DNA of 23,297 nucleotides from SKLM01 sp964514285 (GTDB taxonomy: Bacteria > Chloroflexota > Anaerolineae > B4-G1), in assembly GCA_964514285.1 (NCBI GenBank), contig CAZEQC010000052.1, positions 1 through 23,297 on the forward strand. Reading direction: 5' to 3'. The notes under the pieces were generated by a model, which searched no databases, was not told where the DNA came from, and saw only the letters and a list, made by a program, of their open reading frames with translations. The translations under genes and the position numbers were made by a program. Of the stretch, positions 6,615 to 14,403 are shown in pieces (position 1 is the first letter of the stretch; each line of letters begins with the position of its first letter).

Positions 6615-9158
6615 TCAGTCGGCCACCTCGACCGTCACGCAGGTACCCTCCCCCGGCTCAGACTCGATGCGACAGCGGGCGCCCACCGAGTCGGCGCGCT
6701 CCTTCATCGTGAGCAGGCCCCAACTCTTCCGCTCTCCCTGCTCACCCTCCGGCCGGAACCCCGCGCCGTCGTCGCGGATCGTCAGCCGGAGCACCTCCTC
6801 GTCCGCTGTCAGCGCAATCGTCACTTGGTCGGCCCGCGCGTGCTTGGCGATATTGTTCAAAGCCTCCTGGGCGATGCGGAAGAGAGCGTTCTCGACGTGC
6901 GGCGACAGATCAGCGGCGGCCTCCTCACGGCCCCTCACCGCGACAGCGATCCCCGTCCGCAAGGAGAACCGATCCCCATACCAGTGGAGCGTGGGCAGGA
7001 GTCCGTAGTCGTCCAACACCGGCGGCCGGAGGTCGATCATCAACTGGCGGATCATCTGATTCGTCTGAGCGACGAGGGAGAGCGAATCGTCGATCCGCGC
7101 CCGAAGATCCTCCAGATCATGCCGGTCCAAATTGGAGAGCACCACCGACAGATTGATGTCCAACGCCGTCAGGTTCTGACCAACCCGGTCGTGCAGCTCC
7201 CGCACGACGTGGCGCCGCTCGGTCTCCTCGGCCTCGGCCAGGCGGGCCATCGTCCTGCTGAGACGCTCCCTGTGCTGCCGGATCGAATCCAAGAGGCGCG
7301 CCTGCTGCATAGCGATGCCCACCGTGTCCGCCAGCTCCGCAACGATGGGCTTGTGCTCGGGCTTGAAGCTGCTCAACTGGCGTGACCCCAGGCTCAGCAT
7401 CCCGATCAACTCGCCCTGGGCCATAACCGCCCCCACCAGGGCCGATCGTATCCCATCCTTGCAGAGGGCGCTGATCAGCGGCGAGGACTGGGGTAGCTGC
7501 CGCAGGTCCTCAACGTGGACCACCTGATGCTGCCCGAGCATCTCGAAGAGCAGCTGCCTCTGGGTGATGGGGAAGGTGGTCCCGGCTGCCACCCGGTTCT
7601 CACCGACGATCTGGATGGCGGCAAGGACGCGAACCTCCCCGGCCTCGAAGTCGAAGACATCAATGCTGGCCCGCTCGCAGGGTACCAGCTGCCTCACCTT
7701 TTCGAGCAGCGGCCCGGCCACCTCCTCCCGGGATTTCGCTCCCAGGATAGCCTGGTCGATCTCATGTACCGTCTCCAGACGCTGGACGCTCCGCCGCAGG
7801 GCTTGCTCCATCTCCTCGCGCCGGGTCAGCTCATCCTGCAGAGCCTGATAGAGTCGGGCGTTCTCTAGGGCGACAGCAATCTGATCCGCCAGCGTCTCCA
7901 GCACGACCCGCTCGCTGCCGCTGAAGGCGTCGTAGGCCGGGCTCTGTGCGTCGAGCACGCCGGCGACGCGCCCTCCGATTCGGATCGGCACGGCCATCTC
8001 GGAGCGCGTCAGTCCTTTGGCAGAAAGCAGCCTGATGTAGCGAGGATCCGTGCTGACGTCGCCAACAACCACCGTCTCATTCCGCTGGGCGACGTACCCC
8101 GTGATACCCTCGCCCACAGCCAGCGAGCAGACCTCGCAAGCTGCATCGTCGATCGGGCTGGCGACGGCGGCGACCTCCAACACCTGCCGATCGCGGTCGG
8201 GCAGCAGCACGGCGACCTGATGGAGGTCGAAGGTCTCCTGTGCCAGGTGGACCGCCCGCTCCAGCACCCCTTTCGTCGTCCGCTCCCCGGCGATCTCCTC
8301 GCCAATCAGGTTGAGGAACCTCGCGTAAGCCGCACGCTGCCGGAGAGCCCTCTGCGTCTCGATGCGCTCGGTGATATCCACGAAGAAGACCATCAGGTGC
8401 GTGGGACGCTCGCCATCCCCCGGAACGGCGCTCACCGAGGCCTGCACGTCGAAGCGGGACCCATCGGCGCGCACGCCCACCAACTCGCCCATCCACCCGC
8501 CCTCTTCCCCGAGGAGTCTCAAAGTCTCCTCAATATCGCCCCGCCATTCGCCGAACCGGCCGATGTGCTCGCCGACCACCTGATGCTCCGACCGGTACCT
8601 CCACATCTTCAGAAACGCCGAGTTGACGTAGGTCACCTCGCCCTGCAGATTGAAAAGAACCACAGCATTGAGGGAGCTCTCGATACCGGCGTTCTTGATC
8701 CGCAGCTGCTCCTCGGCCCGACGGAGCGAGCGAGCGTAGGCCTCCCGAATCTTCTCCTGCTGCTCCAGCAGGTTCCGCTCGGTGGCCTGATGGAGCCCGG
8801 CCAAGAGCCCCTCGATCAGGGTCGAGAGCCGCCCCCGAAGGACCTGATCGACGTGCCGCGGCGAGTTCTCCAGAAGCTCCTCCAGGAGCGCACGTACGAT
8901 CTGCCCGGTGGCCTCGGGCATAAGCCTGAGAGGGACGAAGCGAGCACCGATAGCCTCGGCGTCGCGAGGCAGCCCGCCCTCCGAGAGCAGAAACGCCTCC
9001 GCATCATCCCAGATGTCCCAGAGGTGGCTGCGCACCTCGGCAGGCGAGCGGAAGGCAAGGGCGGAGGACCGGAGAGCCTCGTACCAGGCCTCAACCACCG
9101 TCCCAGAGCGATGGTCCAGGCATTGCCGCAGATCGTCGGCGGATCCCGTCATCGTCAC
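6615..9158 (-). CDS. Sensor histidine kinase: N-terminal helical domain, PAS, two GAF, HisKA_3, HATPase_c
   Basis: A cytoplasmic NarL/DegS-type kinase of 847 residues without transmembrane segments. Order: a helical N-terminal domain (about 1-125, possibly RsbRD_N-like), a coiled-coil linker, PAS (about 150-270, ending FFVDITER), GAF1 (about 290-440), GAF2 (about 470-620), the dimerization domain with phospho-acceptor His656 in RELHDRVGQNL, and the ATPase with N-box NNIAKH near 768, DDGAGF near 796 and GLL near 814. All catalytic motifs are present. The input signal is unknown; GAF1 has a Cys pair in CEVC that could be redox or metal sensitive. The start is GTG 9158 or ATG 9152. No response regulator gene lies nearby, so it is an orphan in this window. 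The DUF574 methyltransferase lies 112 bp upstream on the same strand. Confidence 0.92.
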   Translation of the reverse strand: MTMTGSADDLRQCLDHRSGTVVEAWYEALRSSALAFRSPAEVRSHLWDIWDDAEAFLLSEGGLPRDAEAIGARFVPLRLMPEATGQIVRALLEELLENSPRHVDQVLRGRLSTLIEGLLAGLHQATERNLLEQQEKIREAYARSLRRAEEQLRIKNAGIESSLNAVVLFNLQGEVTYVNSAFLKMWRYRSEHQVVGEHIGRFGEWRGDIEETLRLLGEEGGWMGELVGVRADGSRFDVQASVSAVPGDGERPTHLMVFFVDITERIETQRALRQRAAYARFLNLIGEEIAGERTTKGVLERAVHLAQETFDLHQVAVLLPDRDRQVLEVAAVASPIDDAACEVCSLAVGEGITGYVAQRNETVVVGDVSTDPRYIRLLSAKGLTRSEMAVPIRIGGRVAGVLDAQSPAYDAFSGSERVVLETLADQIAVALENARLYQALQDELTRREEMEQALRRSVQRLETVHEIDQAILGAKSREEVAGPLLEKVRQLVPCERASIDVFDFEAGEVRVLAAIQIVGENRVAAGTTFPITQRQLLFEMLGQHQVVHVEDLRQLPQSSPLISALCKDGIRSALVGAVMAQGELIGMLSLGSRQLSSFKPEHKPIVAELADTVGIAMQQARLLDSIRQHRERLSRTMARLAEAEETERRHVVRELHDRVGQNLTALDINLSVVLSNLDRHDLEDLRARIDDSLSLVAQTNQMIRQLMIDLRPPVLDDYGLLPTLHWYGDRFSLRTGIAVAVRGREEAAADLSPHVENALFRIAQEALNNIAKHARADQVTIALTADEEVLRLTIRDDGAGFRPEGEQGERKSWGLLTMKERADSVGARCRIESEPGEGTCVTVEVAD

Positions 9159-9270
9159 GCAGGCTCAGCTACTGCTTCTTTCGCCCCACGCCACGCCGCG
9201 TCGCGCAGGGCAGTGGGCAGCGGAGCGATATCGACCAGACAACAGGCAACCATCGGATCGTTGGCGGCAT

Positions 9271-10086
9271 CTAGGGCTTCTTGCCAACGCCGGCCAACAC
9301 CCGGATGGCATCTGGATCGTCAAGCAAGGGATCATCAGGCTCCTCTGGGCGCCAGAACTGGGGGGGAACCAGCCCGGGCTCGAGCAACTCGAGCCCGTCG
9401 AAGTACCTGGCGATAGACTCTCGGGGACGAGGCCTGCTGCTCGCCGCCGGCTTGTAGTTCTCCGTCATCTCCTTAAACGACGCCCTGGATTCAGCGCTGA
9501 GCCAGGCGTGGCTGATTGCGACGTAGCTGCCCGTCGGCAGGGCATCGATCAAAGTCGCGGCCGACCGATAGGCCAGATCGTCATCCACAACGAAATGGAG
9601 CAGAGACGTCATCGTCAGGCCGATGGGTTGGGAGAAGTCGAGCAAGTCGCGGGTCTCTCGGTGCCCGAGGATGGACGCCGGATCTCTGGCATCGGCCTCG
9701 ATGATGGTGACGTAGGGCTCGTCATCCAGCATCCACGAGCTATGGGCGATAACGACCGGGTCGACGTCGACGTAGACGACCCGTGCCTGCGGCTGCCTCG
9801 CCTGCACCAGGTCGTGCACGTTGCCCACCGTCGGCAGACCAGAGCCGATGTCGAGGAATTGATCGACGCCCTCAGCGGTTATGACGTTGACCGCTCTGCG
9901 CACAAAAGCACGACAGTAAGCAGCGCCGACCTTGACGTGGGGACGCGTCTCGGCCAGTTTCTCCGCTACCGCGCGATCTGCGGCGAAGTTATGGTGCCCC
10001 CCCAACAAGTAATCATAGATCCGAGCCGGGTTGGGACGATTCAGATCGATCCCCTCAACCACCCAGTCCGGTTTGCTAATCGTCAT
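9271..10086 (-). CDS. SAM-dependent methyltransferase, DUF574/Methyltransf_19 family
   Basis: A Rossmann-fold methyltransferase of 271 residues. The family opening is clear (GIDLNRPNPARIYDYLLGGHHNFAADR), followed by motif I FLDIGSG (77-83), the acidic YVDVDPV (105-111) and EADARDP (130-136), then LLHFVVD. The family is abundant in actinomycetes and known in Chloroflexota; substrates are mostly unknown. AAGGAG is 10 nt before the ATG. It precedes the sensor kinase gene on the same strand. The 150 bp separating it from the GNAT gene contain nothing I can assign. Confidence 0.9.
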   Translation of the reverse strand: MTISKPDWVVEGIDLNRPNPARIYDYLLGGHHNFAADRAVAEKLAETRPHVKVGAAYCRAFVRRAVNVITAEGVDQFLDIGSGLPTVGNVHDLVQARQPQARVVYVDVDPVVIAHSSWMLDDEPYVTIIEADARDPASILGHRETRDLLDFSQPIGLTMTSLLHFVVDDDLAYRSAATLIDALPTGSYVAISHAWLSAESRASFKEMTENYKPAASSRPRPRESIARYFDGLELLEPGLVPPQFWRPEEPDDPLLDDPDAIRVLAGVGKKP

Positions 10087-10237
10087 ACCTGCAGATCTCC
10101 TTTATCCTAATCCATCGCAAAGCCTAACCATCGCAGCCAGAGTAACCCGAAACCGACAGACCAACCGTCCCCGCGGTCAGAATCCCGTCCGCAGCGGCGA
10201 TCCCGCCAGCGCCCAAGCACGAGAGATCCGCCAGGTG

Positions 10238-10666
10238 TCATAGATCCTTTCTCATGAAGTACCACGTGTGACCGGCCGGCTTACCCGGCAGGCGGCCGAA
10301 GACCCGATAGCCGTTCTTCACGTAGAACGCCCGGGCCTGAAAATCCGTCGTCTCCAGATGGGCATGAGCGAAGCCCTTGCTCAGAGCAGCCTCCTCCATA
10401 GCAGTCAGCAAGCGCGTCCCCACGCCCCGACCGCGATACGCCTCCGCCACCCACATGGTCTTGATGTAGAGCCAATCCCAGCACAGCTCGCCGTGAACGC
10501 CCGCCACCACATCGCCCTCGGCGTCCCGGACCACCACCACGAGCTGATGGTAGTCCTCGATCACGTCCTCACCCAGATGGGCCAGGTTATGGGCGTGGAG
10601 GCCGCGCTCGATGGCCTTGACGGCCTCTGCAGGTGGGTCGAACGTCACATCATAGCGCAAGGACAT
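10238..10666 (-). CDS. GNAT family N-acetyltransferase
   Basis: A 142-residue acetyl-CoA-dependent N-acetyltransferase. It has the beta4 strand IKTMWVAEAYRGRGVGTRLL with the pyrophosphate-binding RGRGVG (78-83) and the C-terminal FYVKNGYRVFGRLPG block, both typical of GNAT enzymes. The substrate is unknown. The start is peculiar: the ATG at 10664-10666 is the last of seven ATGs repeated every 17 nt, and no Shine-Dalgarno is visible. The first codons (ATGTCCTTGCGC) resemble the repeat unit (ATGTCGCTGCGC), so the upstream repeats may be copies of the gene's own 5' end. Confidence 0.9.
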   Translation of the reverse strand: MSLRYDVTFDPPAEAVKAIERGLHAHNLAHLGEDVIEDYHQLVVVVRDAEGDVVAGVHGELCWDWLYIKTMWVAEAYRGRGVGTRLLTAMEEAALSKGFAHAHLETTDFQARAFYVKNGYRVFGRLPGKPAGHTWYFMRKDL

Positions 10667-10768
10667 TTTGAGCGTCGCGACATTCTAAGCGCAGCGGCAT
10701 TCTAAGCGCAGCGGCATTCTAAGCGCAGCGGCATTCTAAGCGCAGCGACATTCTAAGCGCAGCGACAT
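10664..10768 (-). repeat. 17-bp tandem repeat carrying seven evenly spaced ATG codons
   Basis: Five near-perfect copies of CATTCTAAGCGCAGCG[G/A] (forward) occupy 10681-10765. A degenerate copy at 10664-10680 contains the GNAT start. In the gene's direction the unit is [T/C]CGCTGCGCTTAGAATG. ATGs occur at 10664, 10681, 10698, 10715, 10732, 10749 and 10766 (lowest base of each), exactly 17 nt apart. Most upstream ATGs open a ten-codon frame (MSLRLECRCA or MPLRLECRCA, then stop). Confidence 0.95.
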
Positions 10769-10828
10769 AGGTGCCGTTTCACACGTCTAACCTGGACTTC
10801 TTCATAGCTCAGACTGCGACCGAGCCCT

Positions 10829-10885
10829 TCTGACGTAGTCTGAGCCCTCTGACGTAGTCCGAGCACTCTGACGTAGTCTGAGCCC
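10829..10885. repeat. Three tandem copies of a 19-bp repeat downstream of cdd
   Basis: TCTGACGTAGTCTGAGCCC occurs at 10829-10847 and 10867-10885, with a variant (two differences) at 10848-10866, and a 10-bp partial copy after that. CTCAGACT at 10808-10815 can pair with AGTCTGAG inside each copy, so the region may form a hairpin beyond the cdd stop. Its role is unknown. Confidence 0.9.
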
Positions 10886-10896
10886 TCTGAGCCCCA

Positions 10897-11301
10897 TCAG
10901 CCCAGATCCGCGGCGCTGAAGCTGTCGGGCAGCAACTCGCCGACGGTGGTCTCCCGCCAGTTCCCATCAGCGTCGGCGATGAGGACCAGGATCTCCTCGC
11001 CAAACTCGCGCAGCACCTGGCGGCAAGAGCCGCACGGCGCCCCGCCGTTCTCCGTGACGACGGCGATGGCCACAAACGCTCGCTCGCCCCGACAGGTGGC
11101 ACGGAAGACGGCCGCCCGCTCCGCACACATCGAGAGCGGATAGACGGCGTTCTCCACGTTGCAGCCTACGTAGACCTCTCCGGACGCGGTGAGCAGCGCC
11201 GCACCGACCGTGTAGTGGGAGTAGGGGGCGTAGGCCTGCTCCCGGACCGCCGCGGCCTGACGAATCAGCGCCTCGCGGTCGACGTCAGGCGTCGCTTCCA
11301 T
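10897..11301 (-). CDS. cdd: Cytidine deaminase
   Basis: Cdd hydrolyses cytidine and deoxycytidine to uridine forms in pyrimidine salvage. The 134-residue protein is the short, homotetrameric type. Substrate contacts are Asn48 and Glu50 in CNVEN; zinc is held by Cys59, Cys90 and Cys93 (MCAER and PCGSC), and Glu61 is the catalytic acid. The ATG at 11301 lies inside the end of glmU (17-bp overlap). This suggests translational coupling; the frame upstream of it has no family sequence. Confidence 0.95.
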   Translation of the reverse strand: MEATPDVDREALIRQAAAVREQAYAPYSHYTVGAALLTASGEVYVGCNVENAVYPLSMCAERAAVFRATCRGERAFVAIAVVTENGGAPCGSCRQVLREFGEEILVLIADADGNWRETTVGELLPDSFSAADLG

Positions 11302-12658
11302 CGTGCTCCTCGTCCTCCTCGCCCTCATCGTGCACCCGGGCCGGGACCCCGTAGGCGAGGGCACCGGGGGGCACGTCGCGGGTGACCACCGAACCAGCCC
11401 CGGTCTTGGCCTCTTTCCCCACCCGCACCGGTGCCACCAACATGGTGTCGGAGCCGACGAAGGCCCCCTCCTCGATCACCGTGCGGTGCTTCCGCTCGCC
11501 GTCGTAGTTGCACGTGATGGTGCCGGCGCCCACGTTGGCCCCCGCGCCCACCTCGGCGTCGCCCAGGTAGCCGAAATGGCCCATCTTGGCGCCCGGGCCG
11601 AGGGTCGACTGCTTGAGCTCGCCGAAGTTCCCCACGTGCGCCCCCGCGCAAAGCCGCGCTCCCTTGCGCAGGTGCCCGAAGGGTCCTATGTCCGATCCGT
11701 CCTCCATCACCGCCTGCTCCAGGACCGAGGCCGCCACCACGCACCCGTCGCCGACGGTCGAATCCTCAATGATCGTGTTCGGGCCGATGGTACACCGCTC
11801 CCCCACCCTCGTCTCGCCGCGCAGGTGGGTGTTCGGCTGGAGAGTCGTGTCGCGCCCGATGACCACCTCGCTGTCGATGTACGTCGTAGTCGGGTCGACC
11901 ATGGTCACGCCGGCCCGCATCCAGCGCTCGTTGATCCGGCGGCGCAGCACCCGCTCCGCCGCGGCCAGGTCGACGCGGGTGTTGATGCCCAGCGCCTCAT
12001 CGGCCTCGTCCGCGATGACGCCCTCCACGTTGCGCCCCTGGTCGACGGCCATCCCCACCAGATCAGTGAGGTAGTATTCCTCCTTGGGCAGGCTGAGGGG
12101 GATCTGATCGACGTGCTCCCAAAGCCAGGGCCCGTCGAAGCAGTAGACCCCGGCGTTCAGCTCGCGGATCGCCAGCTGCTCCGGCGTCGCCACAGCCTCC
12201 TCGACGATGGCGACGATCGTCCCATCCTCAGCGCGCACCACCCGTCCGAAGCCGCGCGGATTATCCCGCATCAGCGTCAGCATCGTGATGGGGCCGCGGT
12301 TCTGTCTCTGCCGGTCGATCATCTGCTGGAGCGTCTCCACGGTGAGGAGCGGCATGTCGGCGTAGGAGACCAGGACCAGATCAGCTCCGCGCAACGCCTC
12401 CCGGGCCTGGAGCACCGCGTGGCCGGTGCCCAGCTGCTCGGCCTGGGTAACGTAGATCGCGTCGTCGCCGACGGTCTCCCTCACCGCCTCGGCGCCGTGG
12501 CCCACGATGAGCACCGGAGGCAGGTCCGTCAACGCCCGGGCGGTCTCCAATGCGCGAGAGACGAGAGGGCGTCCCCTCAGCGGGTGGAGCACCTTCGGCA
12601 GGTCGGACTTCATACGGGTGCCCTCGCCGGCGGCGAGGATGACGACAAAAAGATCCAC
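11285..12658 (-). CDS. glmU: Bifunctional GlmU: GlcN-1-P acetyltransferase / GlcNAc-1-P uridyltransferase
   Basis: GlmU makes UDP-GlcNAc for cell-wall and surface polymers. The 457-residue protein has the nucleotidyltransferase signature LAAGEGTRM...LPKVLH (8-26), QLGTGHA, and YADMPLL. The left-handed beta-helix domain follows (IGPNTIIEDS, FGHLRKGARLCAGAHVGNFGELKQS, GTITCNYDG, GSDTMLVAPV, GAGSVVT). It ends in an acidic tail of about 15 residues (HDEGEEDEEH). I chose GTG 12658 because GGAGG lies 5 nt upstream and the protein then begins directly with the first beta-strand; a TTG at 12676 is the alternative. It overlaps cdd, forming a two-gene unit. Confidence 0.96.
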   Translation of the reverse strand: MDLFVVILAAGEGTRMKSDLPKVLHPLRGRPLVSRALETARALTDLPPVLIVGHGAEAVRETVGDDAIYVTQAEQLGTGHAVLQAREALRGADLVLVSYADMPLLTVETLQQMIDRQRQNRGPITMLTLMRDNPRGFGRVVRAEDGTIVAIVEEAVATPEQLAIRELNAGVYCFDGPWLWEHVDQIPLSLPKEEYYLTDLVGMAVDQGRNVEGVIADEADEALGINTRVDLAAAERVLRRRINERWMRAGVTMVDPTTTYIDSEVVIGRDTTLQPNTHLRGETRVGERCTIGPNTIIEDSTVGDGCVVAASVLEQAVMEDGSDIGPFGHLRKGARLCAGAHVGNFGELKQSTLGPGAKMGHFGYLGDAEVGAGANVGAGTITCNYDGERKHRTVIEEGAFVGSDTMLVAPVRVGKEAKTGAGSVVTRDVPPGALAYGVPARVHDEGEEDEEHDGSDA

Positions 12659-12868
12659 ACTAACCTCCAGACTCAATCAGGGTGCGCCAGGACGTCCGAG
12701 GCTCCAACGGCGGGGCTGCTGCCGGGAATGGTAGGTCGGCTCAGGCGGCCCTCCGCCCCCACAGCCGACCGCACCCCAACAGAGCTACCAGGATCAACCA
12801 CCGCGAGCTCATCAAGAAGAAAGCTATCGCTGGACCGGGGAAGGCTCCGGCGCACGAGGTAACGAGAA

Positions 12869-12888
12869 GGCCGTGGTGTGCCACGGCC
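12869..12888 (-). terminator. Hairpin terminator downstream of tRNA-Gln
   Basis: A perfect 8-bp stem, GGCCGTGG/CCACGGCC, with a 4-nt loop, followed on the minus strand by TTCTCGTT. It lies about 50 bp past the tRNA 3' end and before glmU, so it probably ends the tRNA transcript. Confidence 0.6.
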
Positions 12889-12940
12889 ATAGGGAGGGAA
12901 AGAGGCTCTCGATCTTATGCTTGAAGCCATATCTAGGAAG

Positions 12941-13012
12941 CTGGGGAGGTAGGATTCGAACCTACGATCCCGGGATCCAAAATCCCGTGCCTTTCCGCTT
13001 GGCCACTCCCCA
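12941..13012 (-). tRNA. tRNA-Gln (anticodon UUG)
   Basis: A 72-nt cloverleaf: acceptor TGGGGAG/CTCCCCA with discriminator G, anticodon stem CGGGA/TCCCG with loop TTTTGGA (anticodon TTG), and T arm GTAGG-TTCGAAT-CCTAC. No CCA is encoded. TGGGG at the 5' end is typical of tRNA-Gln. It has its own promoter and terminator. Confidence 0.95.
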
Positions 13013-13023
13013 ACGTAGAACCT

Positions 13024-13051
13024 ATTATAGCACAATCGCCCCACGGTGCAA
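13024..13051 (-). promoter_or_regulatory. Promoter of tRNA-Gln
   Basis: On the minus strand TTGCAC (13051-13046) and consensus TATAAT (13029-13024) are separated by 16 bp. The expected start is a few nt before the tRNA 5' end at 13012. Confidence 0.7.
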
Positions 13052-13068
13052 TCGCCGGCGCCTGCAGG

Positions 13069-13212
13069 TCACGTGGCACGCCCCATAGCCCAACGAGAAA
13101 GCGACTGATCAGACCTGTAGCCAGGACGATCACCTATGGAAGACGTAGGATCGACGTTCTTCTCCTCCATCCAGGACTGAATCTGATCCATCTGATCCGG
13201 TGTGAGTGGCAT
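13069..13212 (-). CDS. Small hypothetical protein, 47 residues, strong RBS
   Basis: Not recognised. A full GAGGAGG lies 6 nt before the ATG at 13212, one of the best ribosome sites in the window. The product starts MPLTPDQMDQIQSWMEEKNV, an amphipathic, well-formed helix, then becomes polar and low in pattern (DPTSSIGDRPGYRSDQSLSRW). The opening helix resembles the start of small proteins in which a metal-binding knuckle follows, but no Cys or His is present here, so it may be a truncated remnant. It sits upstream of the tRNA-Gln promoter on the same strand. Confidence 0.42.
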   Translation of the reverse strand: MPLTPDQMDQIQSWMEEKNVDPTSSIGDRPGYRSDQSLSRWAMGRAT

Positions 13213-13455
13213 ACACAACCTCCTCTACTGGGTCCTGTTCCTCCAACAGCTCGTCCTCTCGACGTTGAGATCCTCCATACTCTACGATAGGCCTATGGGC
13301 ACGTTGCACGCAATCGATGGAGAGAAAGCAGCTCCGCAGGACCGCTGACCAACGTATGTTGCGAAGGATAGCTTGCGCCGAACGCCCCGGGAGCGCGAGC
13401 TTTGAGCAAGGAAGAGAGAGGATCCATGGTGTTAAACCCCACCGGGGACTGCACG

Positions 13456-13830
13456 TCAGCGAGGGAGGACGGGCGGCCCGCCGAGGAGGGACTGTACCAG
13501 GAACGATAGACCGATCGACACTCCCCAGGCCACGTAGCCCACCAGGAGCAGGCGCCCCAGCCCCCATCCGGCCCGCGCCGCCATCCAGACAGCCAGGAGC
13601 CAGATCAGGGTGCCGATGACGCCGATCACCATCGATCGGACGAAGTCGACCAGAGCCGCCTGATCGGTCCCTTCGGCAGCGTAGATCAGCCACAGGCCTA
13701 GGGCCACGTTGATCGGCATGGTGGCCACGATGGCGGAAAGGACCTTGGATCGCCCCCGCAACAGGGCGATGACGATGATGACGGCGATGGAGGCCAGCAC
13801 AGGCCCGACGCGGCGCCAGGTTTCGTTCAT
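13456..13830 (-). CDS. Small integral membrane protein (possibly DUF3147/GlpM-like)
   Basis: A 124-residue protein with four predicted transmembrane helices (about 9-25, 29-53, 64-88, 92-114). The segment RSKVLSAIVATMPINVALGLWLIYAAEGTDQAALVDFVRSM resembles DUF3147/GlpM proteins in spacing, but this is recalled rather than aligned. Its ATG overlaps the grpB-like stop as ATGA (4 bp) and has GAGGAG 6-7 nt upstream, so the two are translationally coupled. No function is assigned. Confidence 0.75.
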   Translation of the reverse strand: MNETWRRVGPVLASIAVIIVIALLRGRSKVLSAIVATMPINVALGLWLIYAAEGTDQAALVDFVRSMVIGVIGTLIWLLAVWMAARAGWGLGRLLLVGYVAWGVSIGLSFLVQSLLGGPPVLPR

Positions 13831-14399
13831 CGAGATCTCCTCGGTAGCCAATCGCGCATCCTCTGTTCCGACCACGCCTGGGCAGCGACCCAGATCAGGT
13901 CATAGGCTGGGTCCTTGATGGCGTAATAGGCGTCGACGTCGGCGGCGTGCCGCTTGGCCAGCTCCCGCTTGATGCGCTCGACCGTCTTGGCCGACCTCGG
14001 GTGAACCCGCAGATAGTCCCGAAAGAGCAGGGCATAGCGCTGGTTGGGGTGGCCTTCGACGCGGACGTGCACGTTGGTGCGGCGCTCCCCTTCCGGCTGC
14101 TTGAAGAAGAGCTTGGCCCACAACGCGGGGTCCGGATCCGCGCCCGCGGGCACGTGATCGTGCGTGATCCCGGGCTTGTGCTGGTACCCAGCCCGGACCA
14201 GTCTCCCCTTCACCTCTGGCGTGAGCGCTGCGACGGTGATCTGGACGTCGATGACGTCCTTCGCCGCCAGGCCCGGCACGGAGGTGGAGCCCACGTGATC
14301 GATCCGCAGCGCCAAAGGCCCCAGGATCTCGAGGAGAGAGGCGCGGATGCGCTCGAACTCCTCGGGCCAGGTTGGCTCATAGTCGTGGATGACGATCAT
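13827..14399 (-). CDS. GrpB family protein (UPF0157, nucleotidyltransferase fold)
   Basis: A 190-residue member of the GrpB family, which belongs to the polymerase-beta-like nucleotidyltransferase superfamily. The hallmark HVGSTSVPGLAAKDVIDVQ is intact, including the GS motif and the Asp that would bind metal. The substrate is unknown; some relatives are fused to CoaE. I chose ATG 14399 (MIVIHDYEPTWPEEF); a TTG four codons earlier is possible. It begins 4 bp after the stop of the DUF4386-like gene and overlaps the next gene by 4 bp, forming a compact three-gene operon. Confidence 0.93.
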   Translation of the reverse strand: MIVIHDYEPTWPEEFERIRASLLEILGPLALRIDHVGSTSVPGLAAKDVIDVQITVAALTPEVKGRLVRAGYQHKPGITHDHVPAGADPDPALWAKLFFKQPEGERRTNVHVRVEGHPNQRYALLFRDYLRVHPRSAKTVERIKRELAKRHAADVDAYYAIKDPAYDLIWVAAQAWSEQRMRDWLPRRSR

Positions 14400-14403
14400 C
14401 GTC

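Noticed and set aside
8220..10110. Long plus-strand open frames opposite the sensor kinase and the methyltransferase
   Set aside because: The minus strand carries full domain motifs with proper codon use; the plus frames are arginine/proline-rich shadows.
10664..10895. Possible CRISPR array
   Set aside because: The 17-bp and 19-bp repeats are head-to-tail without spacers, and no cas genes are nearby.
12737..12815. Minus-strand 23-codon hydrophobic frame (MSSRWLILVALLGCGRLWGRRAA) upstream of glmU
   Set aside because: It resembles a short membrane or sorting peptide, but it has no RBS and no continuation; chance is likelier.
11303..12862. 519-codon plus-strand frame opposite glmU
   Set aside because: glmU is unmistakable on the other strand; this frame has no family pattern.
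12673..13044. Minus-strand frame spanning tRNA-Gln
   Set aside because: Its first third is the tRNA read as codons (SGKARDFGSRDRRFES). No RBS.
13130..13693. Minus-strand 187-codon frame across the small membrane protein and the 47-codon ORF
   Set aside because: It overlaps better-supported frames with strong RBSs, and its composition is Arg/Gly-rich and irregular.
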